Source: Trichosporon coremiiforme (Eukaryota; Basidiomycota; Tremellomycetes; Trichosporonales; Trichosporonaceae). From it: a stretch of DNA of 64,000 bases. The position numbers were made by a program, and so were the translations under genes. The DNA is taken from NCBI GenBank assembly GCA_039545355.1, contig BCJJ01000028.1, positions 1 through 64,000 of the forward strand. The letters are read 5' to 3'. The notes below the pieces were generated by a model. The model was not told where the DNA came from and ran no database searches. It saw only the letters and a program-made list of their open reading frames with translations. Shown here piece by piece: positions 9,936 to 21,949 of this stretch (position 1 is its first letter; the number at the start of each line of letters is the position of its first letter).

Positions 9936-11814
9936 CTAAATCCTCATCTCGCCGCAGATCGGGGTCTGGAACAGCTCCTGCCTCTCCGCAAAAGTGAGGT
10001 CTTCGCGGGACACGAGCCATGAGAGCTTCGCAAAAGCGGCTTCGTGTGTCATGTCGAATCCGGGCAGGACGCCGATCGACAGCAGCGTCGTGCCGAGTGC
10101 GTAGAGCGGGTAGATGTTGGGAATGTGGCCTGTGAGTTGAACACCAGAGAGGCGGAGAGAGCCAGAGCGGGCATATCAGATATAGCAGACGCCGAGGGCC
10201 GCCGAGAGGCAGACGCCGAGAGTTGAGGCGTGCCAATGGGTGGGTGGATGCACGTGTCGGGAGGCGGAGGTCGAAGAACGAGGGTGAGGGTAAGGATAGG
10301 GTGAGGCACGCCAAGGCGTCCAGGACCAAGATCGAAGCCGACGAAGTCGACGAGTAGCCCGATGCAGCGTCGGGGATAGGTCGACATCCGAAGGATGCGT
10401 AGATGCCAGATTGAGAGGATATGCCGGAACGGAGCAGAGAGGCATGTGCCGCGCCGCAGAAGCAAAATGACACAGGGGGTTGATCAGGTTTAGCCGTATG
10501 TGCAGGGTGTGCGGGTGTGTTTCGGTAAGGAGGTGCGGTGTCAGCTTATGTTCCTCGACATGACTTGTTACTCACAGGCACTAATGACGACGACGAGGAG
10601 CTCGCGCTTGACCGCCGTCTCGAGCGCCTGCAGCACGCCCGTCTCCGCCTTGACTGGCATGTTTCCCGACCCGAAGGCGGAGATAATGACCGCCTTGCAG
10701 TTCGGCATGCTGTGGATCTGTGCGGACAGCACGTCACCCGTGATACCCGGATAGATGGCGCAGGAGAGCACGACGGGCTCGGTGTGCAGCTTGACGAGCG
10801 GCGGGGGGCGCGCGGCAGAGCGAGGCTGCAGATATGACTGGGCGGCTGGGGTTAGCTACCACCACAGTGTCAGCTACGCACAGATCTTAACGTTCAGCCT
10901 GATCCATGGCGGCACGGACGGGGTCTGGAACGCATCAAGCAGGTTGGGGGAGGCCTTCGTCGCACTGGCATCGGTTAGCCTTTGCACGCCGCCTAACTCT
11001 TCCAGAGCTCGCAGACTCACCGGCATCCCTGCAGGAACTGGTGGTAGAAGACGACGCCGACGCCGGCGTACGGCAGCGTGCCCGCCACGAGTAGACTCTC
11101 GAGGAGGTTGTACCAGCCATCGGAGCGCGGCTCCCTCAAAGGGATCTGCGCTCCGGTCACGACAATCGGCTTGCCAGCCTCGGGGAAGAGGAAGCTCAGG
11201 ATCGAGGACGTGTACGCCAGCGTGTCGGTGCCCGACAGGACGACGAAGCCGTCATATTCGTTCCAGTTCTGGTAAATGAGCTCGGCAATCTTGTTCCAGT
11301 CTGTGTGGGGTTAGCTTTCGGAGATGCAACAAGCCGGGCGGAGCATGGAGGATGGAGGTTGGGTGCCGGGTGGACGTCCTGTGGCTCGTAACGAGGCACG
11401 GGCCGCGATTCGGACAAGGCCGTGTATGAACGTTGGGCACGGCCAGCGGCAGGTATACTCACCCTTGGGGGTCATCTCGCTCGAGTCCATGTGGTTCTCG
11501 AGATCGAGGATCTCGTACACGACAACATCGTCCTTCTCATTCAGCGGCGGCGTACGCAGCTTCGGGTACCGCAGGTCGTGGCTTCCATTGTTGTGCGAGT
11601 CACGCTTCGGCTCGACCGGCTTCGCGAACACTGCCGCCGGAGCATCGGACAGCTGAGGGTGCTGTCGGATGCGCTTGAAGAAGATGTCGCGCGCCCACGG
11701 CTCGGAGATCGGAGCATAGCCCCTTGAGGTCGGTTCTGACGCGATCGTGCCGCCGGTACCGAGGACGAGGACGGAGTGCTCCGTGACTCCGGGAGGAGCG
11801 GGGGAGTACGACAT
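9936..11814 (-). CDS. L-asparaginase, cytosolic type I
   Basis: This enzyme hydrolyses asparagine to aspartate and ammonia in the cytosol. Five exons (11814-11463, 11300-11021, 10964-10882, 10845-10576, 10129-9936) give 392 aa, a normal length. The N-terminus has LVLGTGGTIAS with the nucleophile threonine loop (about residues 17-24). Exon 2 carries FVVLSGTDTLAYTSSILSF with the second catalytic Thr-Asp pair. ASPNLLDAFQTP, IISAFGSGNMP and the C-terminal GVLPGFDMTHEAAFAKLSWL follow the family order. No signal peptide is visible, which favours the intracellular form. Introns are 162, 56, 36 and 446 nt. The last is exceptional: its branch site is near the 5' end and the next AG is the acceptor itself. 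Skipping it is essential, because reading through loses the GFDMT-EAA-KL block. It is divergent from no gene; RAE1 lies upstream on the same strand. Confidence 0.92.
10130..10575 (-). other. 446-nt asparaginase intron with a 413-nt AG-exclusion zone
   Basis: The donor is GTGAGT at 10575. A perfect branch motif, AAGCTGAC, lies at 10547-10540 (branch A at 10541), only about 35 nt downstream. From 10544 to 10132 no AG dinucleotide occurs on the transcribed strand, and the first AG is the acceptor (10131-10130). The plus strand correspondingly has no CT in this interval. I checked this line by line. The frame resumes correctly after the acceptor. Confidence 0.8.
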
Positions 11815-12462
11815 CGCGGTGGTGGAGGTGGAGCGGGAGTGGAGAGGTCGGAGAAGAGGTCGGGTTTGCGGTAATCCGATACAGCGAGGCTTGCGGATCG
11901 ACGATTACTGCTAGAATGTAACAATGCGAGGAGCTGGGGAAGAAAAGATAGCGCGCAAGGAGGGTAGGGATAGATATACGAACGCGATGTCAACAGTTTC
12001 CGGTAGCCGCTCATGGCTACCCCACGGGGGGTTCATGATAGCATTGCCAATGGGACCCCGAAAATATCCCATTCCATCATCCAGATGGGATAAAACGGGT
12101 GCTAGCGACCGCTGAACTCGGCATCGACGGCGCTCTGCACGACGCATGATGCGCTCGTATCGTGCGTATTCGTGATAGGGCGAAACATGCATAATGGGGG
12201 GACTGCGACTATGGTTCCTACGGAGATACGAAGCGGAGGAGGGGCGCCCGCGTCCTCGACCGTGCTCTTCACCGCACTCGTGGAGCGAAGTGGCTCGGCG
12301 ACATCCACGCTCCCCCGGATAGCCTAACTGCACAACAAAGAGCTCGTCTATAGTACTTTCCTCGAGCTGTCCTCGTCTTCTCCTTCCTGACTCTCCCTTC
12401 TCCCTCCTCCCGCCCGACTAGACCGACCCGCGCCTCGGCGTCGAGCCTGCAGCTAGAGGGGT
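11815..12462. other. Intergenic: asparaginase promoter and RAE1 3' region
   Basis: No gene is visible in these 648 bp. At 12065-12092 there is a perfect 8-bp inverted repeat, TATCCCAT and ATGGGATA, separated by 12 nt and 250-280 bp upstream of the asparaginase ATG. It contains GATA cores on both arms, but with G before GATA, so it is not a classical HGATAR nitrogen site. Confidence 0.45.
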
Positions 12463-13776
12463 TCACTTCTTCTTCCTGTTGACCTCTTCCGGCTTGACCG
12501 GGTGGAGCATGATCTTCGTCGCCGGCGGGTTCGCAGGCGGGACACCACCGTGGCCCTTCGACCAGTCGTACGAGAAGGCGTACGCGAGGATCTCCTGCGT
12601 GTGGTTGAACGCCGTCGAGACAACTGGCGTTCCCCAGACGGGGTTCGGGCGAGCCTCGGGGTCGCCGTTTCCGAGGTCCTTCGCAGAGTACGCTGATAGT
12701 CAGTTCTGATTCGAAAGCAGATAACTCACACTTGAGCTTCGTACGCGCCATGCCGTCCCAGAAGGTGAGGGAGCCGTCGCCGCCTCCAGTGCAGAAGGTG
12801 CCCTGGGTCTGATGGAAGGAGATCGTGTTGATGGGGAAGACGTTCTGAGATCCCGTGACGGCCGGCGATCCAGGAATGGATCCGGTGGGGATGTCGATAC
12901 GGTGGCATTTGAACGAGAAGTTCTTCCTGCACGAGGTTAGCAAAGAGCATTTTCGGAAACCTACTTCTCATCCGACTGGTGAGCGTACTGGATACCGATA
13001 CGGCCCTCGATGGAGCCGATGGCGTATCCGTCTCCGCCGACGCTCTGGGGGAAGCACGAGATGACGCGCGTCTGCCACTTGAGAGGGCTCTCGATCTGGC
13101 GGTACTTTGTGAAGGGGTTGGCGAGGTCGTAGATGTGCACCTGGCGATCGGCGGTTCCGACGACGCAGATCTTATCCGTGGCATCCATGGCGTATGCCCG
13201 GTCGGTCAGGTCCAGCGTGTTCAGCGGATTCGGACTCCTCAGGTCCCAGTACTGGCTTGTCAGCTCACCGGTAGCCCATGCCAGCTCACCTTCAGCTTCT
13301 TGTCCCATCCGGCTGTGATAAGGATCGAGTTGCCGTTCGTCTCGACGAAGCGGGCGCATTTGATCGGCGCATCGTGCGCAGCAACCTGCTGCGCCTGACC
13401 CGTGCTCAGGTCAAACATGCGGGCGGCGTTGTCACATCCTGCTGAGATGAGGTGGGATCCGTTCTGTTATTAGTTTCTGACGAGCAGTCGATAGCCTACC
13501 TTGGTCCACGTCAGGTCGAGCACGGGCGCCTCGTGCTGGTACATGGCCTTGGGCTCGGACTGACCCTGGGAGTTGACATTGTAGAGGCGGACCTGGGGTG
13601 TCAGCGTGTGCGCGCGATGGTTGATGGCGGCGGCAAACAACAAAACTTACAATGTTGTCCCAAGAGGCGACACCAAGGATGTCCTGAGTCGGGGAGAAGG
13701 CGATCTTGGACACCGAGTCTCCAGGAGGCTGGATGAGCTCGATGTCCTTCTGCACGGGGCGGAAGCTGCTCATCAT
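12463..13776 (-). CDS. RAE1: RAE1/GLE2 mRNA export factor (WD40)
   Basis: Rae1/Gle2 is a seven-bladed WD40 protein that docks on the GLEBS motif of Nup98-type nucleoporins and supports mRNA export. Six exons (13776-13651, 13592-13500, 13463-13290, 13251-12965, 12926-12730, 12692-12463) encode 368 aa, close to the family norm. Introns are 58, 36, 38, 38 and 37 nt. Diagnostic blocks in order: DSVSKIAFSP and LGVASWDNIVRLYNV in blade 1, SAGCDNAARMFDL, ILITAGWDKKLKYWDLRSP, KICVVGTADRQVHIYDL, GRIGIQYAHQSDEKKNFSFK (typical of Rae1) and AYAFSYDWSKGH near the C-terminus. The penultimate intron uses GTAGGT as donor. Alternatives such as Bub3 are excluded by the KNFSFKCHR and YDWSKG blocks. The two leading Met codons leave the start ambiguous by one residue. 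Confidence 0.93.
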
Positions 13777-14016
13777 CTTGGGCGACGGGCGGCGGTGGGG
13801 ATGAAGGCAGCGACTGGGCGGACGTGCTATTGCCCGCGTCGAGTGTCGTCAGTAGTAAGAAACAATCGTTGTGTCTTGTGCCTGACGACCGTGGGAAAGC
13901 GGCCCAAAAGTTGGCCTCCGCGCGATCTCTGGTCTGACCTCATCGGCCTGTTCTGGGATGTTCCGTGCTTGCTTATTTTCGTTTCTTCATCTTGGCAACT
14001 ACACCAGACAACAACG
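13777..14016. promoter_or_regulatory. Shared divergent promoter region of RAE1 and HGH1
   Basis: The 240 bp separating the divergent start codons must hold both promoters. I see no TATA box; the assignment is by layout. Confidence 0.5.
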
Positions 14017-15692
14017 ATGAGCGAGCTGACACAACTGTTCGAGTTCCTGAGCTCGTCTAACCCGGCGGCGCGCCAGATCGCCCTCAAGAACCTCATCGGC
14101 CACACCCCCAAGAACGACCCGCAGCGACACATTTTCATCCCCTCCAGCTTTGCCCCGGCCCCGGGAGACAAGGGCAGCGCCGATGGCGGCGGCCTCCTGC
14201 CGAACAAGCGCAAGGAGGGCTCGGAGCAGGACGAAGTCAAGATCAAGGCGATCCAGGACCTGGCAAACCTGTGCCGCGACCAGGCGGCGATCGCTCACGA
14301 TGCCCTCTCGGCGCTTATCAACCTGACGGACAACCTCGCCGTGTCACGCCAGCTGATGCAGCCCGAGTTCCTCGTCTGGCTGGTCTCCTACACTGCCGTG
14401 AGTTGGAAGACCCCCTCAGCAAACTGACAGCAGAATGCGACCTCACCCCTGTCCCCGCTGACGGCCATGCTGCTGAGTAACCTGACGAGCCATCCCGGTC
14501 TCGTCCCGCAGATCGCGAACCTGCAGATCCCTGTCGTGTCCATGCCCAAGTCGAAGAACTACCCGCCGTACTACCTCCCCGCCTGTGCGAGCTCTTCGTC
14601 CACGATCCACCCCGACTTCCGTGACCCTGCCTTCGTTCCTCCGAACGCCGAGGTCGGACAGGAGCCCGAGCGCGACATCGAGGGTCTCCGTGCGCTCGTC
14701 GCCGCGTTCGAAGACGGTGCTTCCGAGGGTGTGAAGGAGGGCAAGGGCAAGCGGAAGGGCGACGTCAACTTCCTCGCCTCGGTGTTCGCGAACATCTCCA
14801 TGCTGCCCGCCACGCGCGATCTCCTCCTTACGCCTCAGCCGGCCTTCCCTGCGCCTTCGTCGGAGCGAACAGACGACGACGAGCCGCTCCTCGCCAAGAT
14901 CGTAGTCTACACCGAGCATCCCGACACGATCCGCCGCGGCGGCTCGCTCGGTACGATCAAGAACTGCGCGATGGAGCGTGGAACACACCCATGGCTCCTG
15001 GCCACGGAGGACGAGCGCGTCAAGCTCCCGACGTCGGACAAGACGGTCCGCGGCGTCGACGTGCTCCCGTACGTGCTTGCCCCGCTCATGGGTCCCGAGG
15101 AGTACGACATGGACGAGATGGAGCAGCTGCCCGAGACGCTCCAGTTCCTCGGCGCGGACAAGAAGCGTGAGCAGGACCCCGTCCTGCGCATGATGTGTGT
15201 GGAGGTTCTGCTTCTCCTGGCAACTAGTGAGTACGCGGAGGCAGCTAACGCTGCCGGAGCTGCGATTAGAGCGGGCGTCTGCAGAGACAGCTGCTGCAGC
15301 CGCAGCCGCGAGCAGCACACTGCGAGCGAGGCGAGCATTGGTACCGCCTGTTACCCGCGCCACACCCAGCTTAGTGCCGATGAACGTTCCGCTAACACCC
15401 AGGCTACACCGGCCGCGAGACGCTCCGCCAGCGGGGCGCGTACTACGTCGTGCGCGAGGCGCACAAGGTCGAGTCCGACCAGAACATCAAGGAAGCCATC
15501 GAGCGCCTGGTGTCCCTGCTGCAGGGCGAGGAGGGCCGCGAGACGCGCCAGGACACAATCGACGATATCATCAAGAAGGTGCAACAGCCTACTGGTGCGG
15601 TCCCGCCGACTGAGGCTGCCGAGGACCTCAGGAAGGAGGAGCGCGAGGAGCGGAAGGAGGAAGACGACGATATGGACGTCGTTGAGGTCTAA
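14017..15692 (+). CDS. HGH1: HGH1 (eEF2-folding cochaperone, FAM203 family)
   Basis: Hgh1 is a HEAT/armadillo-type adaptor that links the TRiC chaperonin and Hsp90 during folding of translation factor eEF2. Three exons (14017-14397, 14434-15226, 15403-15692) give 487 aa. Family signatures are ELTQLFEFLSSSNPAARQIAL at the N-terminus, LSALINLTDNLAVSRQL, FLASVFANISMLPATRDLLL, RGGSLGTIKNCAMERGTHPW in the middle, and GRETLRQRGAYYVVREAHKV near the end. Exon 2 may start three bases earlier because the acceptor is a CAGCAG tandem (AG at 14430 or 14433), which would add one Gln. Intron 2 is 176 nt, four times the local norm; the GRETLR block directly after the junction supports its removal as one unit. 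The tail is Glu/Asp-rich. Confidence 0.9.
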
Positions 15693-18600
15693 GCCACTCC
15701 CGAGCGGAGCGAACGCGCAGGCTGGGCAGGCTGAGTGGGCCGGTTGGAGCTGGCCCAGCTGGGCCAGCCTGGCGAGAGCAACACCCACGTGCAAGGCTCG
15801 GGTGCGCTCGAGCTCTGTGCCCCTACTCGGCCTGGATTGGGCTTGAGGCGAGGCCGCGACGATCCCAGCGCCTTGTCTCACCCAGACGGTCTGGACCAGA
15901 AGCACGCACAGTGCCTTAACCCTATCCAGAATCTTGGTACCGCAACATGCATTGACGCAAGATTAACATTGCGACGAGCGCATCAGGAGGTGCGGGGCAA
16001 GGCATGAGCATGACTGAGAAAGGACTAACGCTGCCCCGAAGGTTGGGCTCAGGTAGGGAAGGTTGTCCAAAGGTTGGACAGGGTGACTGACGACTAACGA
16101 TCTCGGCCTGTCTCGGGGAAGAGACGGTAACGGGTTTCACGGCGAGTCCAGCTCCACTATGGCACCAGGTACCATGGTATCATGCAAGTACGCAAGTACG
16201 CGACTGTTGAACATTGTCCAGCGACCCAAGTCGATGGACCGATGAGGCCGGACGCTGGTGTCAACATGAAACCGGCCTGTTTCAGCGTAACGCTGTCGTC
16301 GACCGGGGTTTTCATAGGACATCTGGACATCTGGAAAAACTCATACGAAAACTGCATGCAGAGCTCAGAATTCTGCAAGTCTCAGCTGTCAAATCTCAAT
16401 GCGGCGTTACCATCTGCAAAGAAATCAGGAGAAGAGTGGACCCAGACTTGTGAAGCCGGTGTCACACACGTTCCGGACGAATCGAAGCAAGCGAGGAATG
16501 TCTTTCCCTGGCGTTCTGCATTCAATAATGGAACCTGCTCTTGCCGCCCGTGTTCGACAAGTGTTCGCTTGCTATGACGTCGCTCCATTGCTACTCGGCA
16601 GCGACCGCAGCAGTACACAGTGGGCTGAAGCGTGACCTGTCTCGGCCCTCTGACTCCACCGTACGGTGACACTACTATGCAATGGCGGTTCCACTCTGTT
16701 CAAAACTTTGCCTGTGCATGTCTGCAGGACACGGAGCTTGCCGCAGTACGCATCGTGACAGTGGAGTTGGCACAGGTCTTGTATCTACCTGCAGGGCTTG
16801 GCTTGTATCAGGACGAGTAGAGATGGAACGCAGTTTCGACGTCTACTGTAGTCCTCGAGATCCGGTTAGTGCTCTGCCAGAAATCTCGTCACGCATCTGC
16901 TCTCTCAGCATTGAACACCCCGTCTGCGGAAAATCTGAGGATTAAGATCTCATATCTCAGCCGGCGACTTATCCTCGAGTCGACTCAGATTCAGATCGCA
17001 GGTCTGGAATGTCGACGATATCTCGACTGCGACGCGTGGTGATAGACGCGTGCCGATCTATGATGTCACAACAGCGGAACGACCCTCCGATGGTTGACTC
17101 GCCACCTTATCCCATCGCCACTGATCTCCACTGACGCAGTCAAACACGCCCCGCTCGCCGCTCCTCATTCGCACGCTCGCACTCAGAATGAGAATAATGA
17201 CATCGGTGGCGACCACCCCACAGTGGCGTGGCAACGGTTAGCCTGGCCGTAACAAGGTTCCCCGCCTGGAAATCCGGGACAGCTGATGGCAACGGACAGC
17301 ACACTCGCGGCGATCGGGAACTGACCGCTGACCGCACTCTTTGTCACACAATTGACCATGCATGCACTGCTCATTGCAGTGAGCAGTGCGACGAGCAGTG
17401 CATTCTCGTAGACCTAGTGTTTCGCTCGCACCGCGCTGTGCCACTGGCCTGTATTCGAGTATCCTGTATGAGCATCGCCACCCCTTCTCTTCAACCAGAC
17501 ACTGAACGCAAGCAGTGAATATGGTGAATGGTAAATGCGGACCGGTGTACGGACAGACACAGGCGAGGAAAGCGACCGCCGTGCCTCCCCTCAGCGTGCC
17601 TCCCGACGCCGGCGCCGGTCGTTTGGGCCCGGCTCGGAGCTCCCCTCCGGTCCTACCGTGGAGCCTACGCCCTCCACTTCTGGCGCCGAATTTAATCCCT
17701 CACACCGTGTCCTATCTCACGGGCTTGCGGGCACCTGTGCGGCGTTCACAGTTCACATGCACGTTTCATATGAGCGCATGAACACGGATGTTGATGCAAT
17801 GGTGCTGTGCGTCAAGCATGCGACAAGTGCAGGCAAAGGTCTAGACTCGGACGCCACGCAAGTCAGTAAAGTTGTTCAACTTTGGTGCGAGCGGCTGCGT
17901 GGCTCTGACTGTGGAGCCGTGGCCAGTTGGTGCGTGCCTGTCGATGTATGCTCTACGGGTAGCTTGTATGATATCCTGGCTGTGCGCTGCTGAGGTCCAA
18001 AGGCGGCGAGGGTTGGCAATCGCCCACCCGTTCCTTGCTGCATTCCTAGAGCCCAGGCTGCCCGGGCTGGAGCCAGGTTCGATAGCGCATACCGTTCGGT
18101 CTAACGTTCGGTCTAATCGCTATCCCTGCTCGAAATAGCAACACCTAAGCGTACAAGCGAGGAGACAAGCTTGGGACTACGAGGCCTAATCCAGAATACT
18201 CTATACTCTTTGGCACTACACTGACAAGGGCTGCTCGTGATGTCTAGATCGAGGCGCTCACTCCAGCCCACTCTCGCACACGCACACACCCCTCACGCAC
18301 CTTGCACCTTGCGCCTGATTGACGATCGCATGCATAGAGTAGTTCCCTTTTGGGTGAATGGAGGCGCAGGGGCTATGAACGTGCCAATCACTGGATCAGT
18401 GGCGGAGGATGCACCCCGCACTTACTGCACGATTGGAAAACGGGTCGCGATAGGCTCGGACGCAGACGGCTACGGTGGGTGGGCTGGCGGATATGAGGGC
18501 GATTAGGGTTGGCGCATCAAGGTAAATACGCAGATACCGCAGACTGGGCGGCGGCTGAACCTGGACCACTATGCGGTAATAAAACTTTTGCGCGAAGGCT

Positions 18601-19577
18601 GATTGGTCCCCGTCCCATCACTCAGGGCAAGTCGCGTGGCCCCCCGCCGACGCCCCTCAAATGCACCCCGCTGAGCCCGCTGAGCCCGCTGAGCCCGCTC
18701 AGTCTGCCTACTGCCTGAGCCACCCTCCATCTCTTTGACATCGCACTCTCTCTCACAGTCACTTAGCGACCCGCTTCTTGCATCTAACAACTTCAGCTGC
18801 CCAACCCATAACCACTCTTGCTCGCCTCGCCGCCTGTCAAGAGTACATTTGCCCCGACTGCTAGCCAGTTCCACAAACAACACTCGCCCAGTCCCCGACA
18901 GCCTTCCCCGGCTAACGAACATTCGATGAAAAAGTCTAAACTTCCTTGTAGTGGCTCAAGTAGTGTAAAGGTGGACGTACGAGCGTGAGTAATAGCTCCA
19001 GTCACATCGCGCAACACCGAGACGCGACCATCAACAGTGAAAGAATCGGCGCTGACGTATCGTTCCATCCCCGCCGGCGTTGCGCAAATATTCCTTGGAC
19101 CCGTGCCTTCCTACATCGCCGAACATCCTTTGTGTCCGCCTTCTCCGCCATTCATCGCTTATTATCCACTGTTTGACCCGTCGACCTCTTCGTCTTCTGT
19201 CACCTTTGCGCTATTTTGAACTCGCTCAATCACGCACTCTTTGCTCCCTCCGCGCCTGTCAACGTCTTCCACGCCATTGTTATGCTCGCCGCCAACAGCC
19301 GATCAACCCGTTCGTCCCAACTCCGCTCATTGATTTGCACCCTCCTCGCTAGCGGCGAGAAGCCCCCCTAATTTGACTCAATTTCCAAGAGTCTCCCTTG
19401 CGCTGTCGCGCCCCCCTCCTCGCTGCCTTCACCGCAGCCGCAGCTGAACAAGCCGCCCCTTACATGGGATAATATCTTTCCACGCCCCACACAGCAGAAC
19501 GTCCTTACACCGGGATCTCTGCCGTTCCTCCCCCTCCTCTCCTCCCTACCTAACCTACAACCTCTCTGTTCGTCAAG
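15693..19577. other. 3.9-kb gene-free interval
   Basis: I find no supportable CDS, tRNA or mobile-element protein. Open frames are short, overlap on several strands and lack the splice pattern of the neighbouring genes. A 9-bp tandem repeat is at 18670-18699. The last few hundred bases (about 19,380-19,577) are CT-rich and serve as promoter and leader of the next gene. Confidence 0.5.
18670..18699. repeat. Tandem 9-bp repeat (GCTGAGCCC)3.3
   Basis: Three perfect head-to-tail copies of GCTGAGCCC plus GCT. It is in noncoding sequence. Confidence 0.85.
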
Positions 19578-21603
19578 ATGAACGCTATTCGCTCTCTCCC
19601 CCTCATCAACCGCCCCTCCCGCTCGAGCTCGCCCGCTCCGACCCACGTCACGGCCCAGGGTTTGACTATGCTGCCGCCCGCGGTGCCCGACCGCAAGGTC
19701 GCCGCCATGGCCAACCTGGCCGGCGTGCCTTCGGGCACTGGCACCCCCGGCGCTGCGACTCCTCGCTCCAGCTCGGCCGGCAAGAGGGGCCCGAGCCCCC
19801 CTTCCAGCCGCGGCGGAACGCCTCGCACAAGCAGCAGCCCTCTGCCTGGCGGCGGGACCGAGACGCCTCAGGGTGGTTACATGGACATCATTGGCATGCG
19901 CCTCAACGAGACTGTCAACAAGGCCTGCGTTGGCGTCGACTTCAAGACGAAGAAGGGCTTCAAGAAGGGAGCCGGCTGGTCAATCGGCGAGTGCATCGCT
20001 CAGTGAGTAACCTCCGCATGCGCCGCGACTCGAAATAATTTCGAGGTAGGCTGTGCCTCGACTTAACTGATTGCTGTGCCGAGTGCTGACCTTCCGCAGT
20101 GAGCTGCCCGCACCGCCCGCCGACACCTATCTTCTTCGCGCCATCCTGCGCACGGCTGTTCGCTCGCTGTCCATCTATGTTTCACGCCTTGACTCGCTCC
20201 TCCTCCCCGTCCTGTCTGACCCCCAGTGGGTTGCGCCCCTGAACCTGACGCCTTCTGCGGCTCAGTCTCCGCTCAACCCGGCCCAGGCCTTTGCCGTTAC
20301 CGTCGCCCAGGCCGCGTGGGAGACGTGCGAGAAGCTGGAGCAGATGCTCGAGACAGTCGACTATCCCCGCTTCGTCGAGGACACGCTGCGCCCTACTATG
20401 GACAAGTTTGACCTCGTCGTCGGCAAGGTCGTCCGGCCCCTTCTTTCCTCGCTCAAGGGCGAGCTCGAGGGCAGCGTCAGCAAGACTTCGGGCGTCGCCC
20501 CCAAGACCCCTGCCGGTCCGGCGACCGTCCCAGCTGTCTCGGTCGACCACCACCACCACGTATCGGTCACCAGGGAGAAGAGTAATCAGGGCCTGCCTCG
20601 CGTCGTGAAGGAGACTTCGAGCGGCGGCACCACGCGTGTGCTGCAGATTCCCGCCTGCCTCCAGCAGTTTGCGAGCCGTGTTGACGGTGCGCGCAAGGCG
20701 TTTGAGATCATTGCTGGACCCTGCAGCCACGACGGAGAGGGCTGGGTCGCCAAGGTCGTCGTTGCCGTTGTGTGGCGTGGCATGCGCCTGATCAGCGACA
20801 GTGACACGTTCCACCTCGGCTTAAACCGTGTCCCTTCGGCTGGCAACGTCAACAAGGCGCTCCACGCTCTGGGCAAGGAGACGACTCCCACTGTCGTCGC
20901 CCCGCCCTCGCTAGCCAAGATCACCAACATTCTCCCTTCGCGCAGCGCGTCGCGTCCCGCGTCGCCTCCGCGCCAGGCTGACCCTGCTACCCACGCCCTC
21001 ATGTCGTTTGAGGGCCTCGTCAAGCGCCTCGTCACTGGGCTTGTCCAGCCGCCCACTGCTGCGCCGACTGCGACCGACTCGGCCGACCAGGAGGCCGAGT
21101 ACATTGCGCGCGAGGCGCTGTCCGAGGCGTGCGAGGCGCTCCGTAGCGCTTGCATCGCCTCGGCCGCGCTGCACGGAGACAACGGGGCGACTCGGATCCT
21201 GAACAGCGTCCGCCGCCTGCGCGACGACATTGACGAGGACACGGAGGAGAAGCTTGACGACGCGCTCGAGGACCTGCCGTCGGTTACCCTGTTCGGGATG
21301 ATCCGGCGCCGGGCTAACGCCTCGCTCACATCGTTCCCGACCGAGCAGGCTCTGCAGATTCGCGCACCCGCTGAGTTATGGAACTGGGCCCCTGGAGAGT
21401 ACGAAGCTAAGGTCGTCTCTGGTTTCGGCCCCGCCGAGGAATGGGGACCCCGCGTCGCCCGGGCGCTCAAGCCCGAGGTCGAGCGCGTGCTTGCGCTGCT
21501 AGCCAAGCACGACGGTCCCACGCTCGATGCAGTCGACTGGGTTCGCGCCCTAGGTGTTGCCCTTGACGCGCGTACCGGCGTCAAGGTCAACGGTGTCGCC
21601 TAG
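19578..21603 (+). CDS. Conserved-looking hypothetical protein, 642 aa
   Basis: I do not recognise this protein. Two exons (19578-20002 and 20100-21603) with a 97-nt intron (GTGAGT donor, GTGCTGAC branch, GCAG acceptor) give a continuous 642-aa frame starting at the first ATG. Residues 1-115 are Ser/Pro/Thr/Gly-rich and probably disordered. The rest is mostly helical, rich in Ala/Leu/Arg, with no membrane span and no cysteine-rich motif. Notable stretches are TYLLRAILRTAVRSLSIYVS after the intron, a His run (DHHHHV) near residue 305, and a second low-complexity segment (SRSASRPASPPR) near residue 440. The strong third-position GC bias matches neighbouring genes and supports it being real. The first coding exon follows a CT-rich leader. 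No function can be assigned. Confidence 0.75.
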
Positions 21604-21949
21604 GGGTGCGCGGCCACGAGCACAGCCCTCATGTTTGAGGGCAACGTGCGAGGACTGGCCGCAAGTAGCCCGCGCTCCAGCAGCAGGAGCAACCCCGACT
21701 TGCTGACCTTCCTACACCGATCACTGCAACCGGCGCGTGCTCAGCCACGCAGTCCGAAGTGTGTCTTTGTCATCTGACTAGCTTTGCTTTTGTTGAGCAG
21801 TCCCCTTATTTCTATAGAAAATTGTCTTGAGATAATCAGAGAGAGTGTCGCGGTTGCGCACGCGCGCAACGAAGAGAAAACAGAAAAGCTTCCATAAAAA
21901 CGATGGTGCAATGGATAATGACAGTTGGCATCAAGGGCAGCGCGGGCAG

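Noticed and set aside
18076..18086. GGTTCGATA resembling a tRNA B box
   Set aside because: There is no pairing T stem and no upstream D-arm or acceptor match.
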